Positions 14,302-15,628 of a stretch of 15,628 bases of DNA are shown one piece after another. The notes beneath the pieces are model-generated. The model searched no databases. It was not told the origin of the DNA and worked only from the letters and a program-made list of their open reading frames with translations. The translations under genes were made by a program, and so were the position numbers. Numbering within the stretch: the stretch's first letter is position 1; each line of letters begins with the position of its first letter. This DNA comes from Bacillaceae bacterium UBA7792 (GTDB lineage: Bacteria > Bacillota > Bacilli > Bacillales > Cytobacillaceae). The stretch is from positions 1-15,628 of the forward strand of contig DLCS01000284.1 in the NCBI GenBank assembly GCA_002480735.1, read 5' to 3'.

Positions 14302-15628
14302 AACCTCCATTAGGAGTTTCTTCTTCCTCGCTTGGTTCTTCTTTTTCATCAGGTGTTTGCAGAAGAACAACTAAATAATCTCCTTCATTCATTTTCGTCC
14401 CCACCTGGAGATTTTGCTTCGTTACATATCCACTGCCCGTTATATTCAGCTCTAATTTGGCTAAGTTGGCAATCTTCATCACATCACGAAGCGACCATCC
14501 TGTCATATCCGGAATCGTGATATCACCATCTGTTTGAATCACAACCTTTTCCCCTTCTAATAAAGGCTGCCCCTTCTCCGGAAGCTGTTTGATGATATTG
14601 TTTCCATTTCCGAGCACAACCGTGTGAACACCTAGCTTACTGAGTACTTCTGAGCCGCTTTCTACACTCATTCCCGTTACCCCAGGAACGTTGATTGTCT
14701 TTGCAGCTTCTATCTCTGTTGGTTGAATGCTCAAATATTGAAGGCTGTTTTTCATGACCTGTTTAAAAATCATCGAAACAGGCTTTGAGCCCTCCGAAGA
14801 GCTTTCAATTTGCGGCTGCTGAACAGCCACATAGACAATCAGCTGTGGGTCTTCTGCTGGTGCCATCCCTAAGAAAGAGAACACATAATTATTTTTTCCG
14901 TGAACATATTTCCCATTTTCCGTAAAATTCGCTGTCCCAGTTTTTCCTGCTACATTATAGCCTTCAATATTATATTTTTCATGACCGGTCCCTTTCGGTG
15001 ATGTGATAACCGTTTCCAACACATCACGAACCTGCTTGGCTGTCTTTTCCGAAATTGGATGTCCCACTACCTCCGGTTCGGTTTCTTTCACAATCTTCTT
15101 TGTGTTTGGATCGACAATTTTGTCGATAATATGTGGCTTTAACATTTCACCATTGCCTGCAACAGCGGTTGCTGCCTGAATTTGTTGGATCGCCGTTATC
15201 GCTGTCCCTTGCCCATAGCCTGTTGTGATTTTGTCAAGAGGATAATTATAAACGATTTTGCCCCCGACCTCATTAGGAAGTTCAATTCCTGTCGGGTCTT
15301 CAAAGCCAAATTTCGTTAAATATTCACGGTACTTGTCAAAGCCTAGTTTTTCGTTGACAATTTTTGCTATGGCTACGTTGGAGGAGCGCTGGATTCCCTC
15401 TAAATATGTAATCGGTCCCCAGCCAACCTTATTATGGTCGCGTATCGCATCAGATTTTTTCGTAACTTTATATGAACCAGATTGATAATATTCTCCCAAG
15501 TTCAGAACCTGTTCCTCAAGTGCCGCAGCTAATGTGAATATCTTCATTGTGGATCCTGGTTCAAAGGATACTTCAACTGCTTCATTGAGCCAAGTCTTAT
15601 CAATGCCTTCCTTCGTTTTTGGGAGATC
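14300..15628 (-). CDS. pbpB: Division-specific class B penicillin-binding protein PBP2B, C-terminal 442 residues
   Basis: PBP2B is the essential septal transpeptidase of Bacillus and the partner of FtsW, FtsL and DivIB. The window opens inside the gene. The first codon read is 15628-15626 and the frame is continuous from there, so the 5' end (roughly 280 codons, judged from the 716-residue B. subtilis protein) lies outside. The first residues run to FEPGSTMKIF, where Ser of STMK (fragment residue 26) is the catalytic serine. The SxN motif is RSSNVAI and the KTG motif AGKTGTANF. Two PASTA domains follow, beginning TINVPGVTGMS and DITIPDMTGWS, then an acidic Pro/Glu tail. SpoVD downstream is its sporulation paralogue with a single PASTA domain. 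A terminator overlaps the stop codon. Confidence 0.96.
   Translation of the reverse strand, partial: DLPKTKEGIDKTWLNEAVEVSFEPGSTMKIFTLAAALEEQVLNLGEYYQSGSYKVTKKSDAIRDHNKVGWGPITYLEGIQRSSNVAIAKIVNEKLGFDKYREYLTKFGFEDPTGIELPNEVGGKIVYNYPLDKITTGYGQGTAITAIQQIQAATAVAGNGEMLKPHIIDKIVDPNTKKIVKETEPEVVGHPISEKTAKQVRDVLETVITSPKGTGHEKYNIEGYNVAGKTGTANFTENGKYVHGKNNYVFSFLGMAPAEDPQLIVYVAVQQPQIESSSEGSKPVSMIFKQVMKNSLQYLSIQPTEIEAAKTINVPGVTGMSVESGSEVLSKLGVHTVVLGNGNNIIKQLPEKGQPLLEGEKVVIQTDGDITIPDMTGWSLRDVMKIANLAKLELNITGSGYVTKQNLQVGTKMNEGDYLVVLLQTPDEKEEPSEEEETPNGG

Overview
The window is a Bacillaceae-type division and cell wall (dcw) cluster of about 40% G+C, with every gene on the minus strand. Read in the direction of transcription, from high to low coordinates, the order is pbpB (5' end outside the window), spoVD, murE, mraY, murD, spoVE, murG, murB, divIB, ylxW, ylxX, sbp, ftsA and ftsZ (cut short). 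This is the gene order of Bacillus subtilis. spoVD and spoVE mark an endospore former. MurE carries the DNPR signature of meso-diaminopimelate peptidoglycan. I would place the organism in the Bacillus/Neobacillus range, but the genus is a guess.

Together the genes make and use the cell wall precursor. MurE and MurD add amino acids to the UDP-MurNAc peptide, MurB makes UDP-MurNAc, and MraY and MurG build lipid I and lipid II. SpoVE (a SEDS glycosyltransferase) with SpoVD (a class B PBP) polymerises and cross-links spore cortex. PBP2B, DivIB, FtsA and FtsZ belong to the divisome. YlxW, YlxX and Sbp are conserved membrane proteins of poorly known function.

The cluster is divided by intrinsic terminators after pbpB, spoVD and spoVE, and by an extended -10 promoter in front of divIB. 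Several genes start at GTG or TTG, judged from Shine-Dalgarno position and the known ends of B. subtilis homologues.

Two observations stand out. First, bases 1-105 are not genomic. They are a noisy Illumina paired-end adapter read-through, including the run of A that follows the adapter end, fused to ftsZ codon 55. Second, two diverged copies of a roughly 66-bp palindromic element lie in the ylxW-ylxX and murD-spoVE gaps, in opposite orientation. Their differences include four compensatory base-pair changes, so the fold seems to be conserved. I do not recognise the family. No gap between genes exceeds about 175 bases, and I saw no tRNA, rRNA, CRISPR array or insertion sequence.
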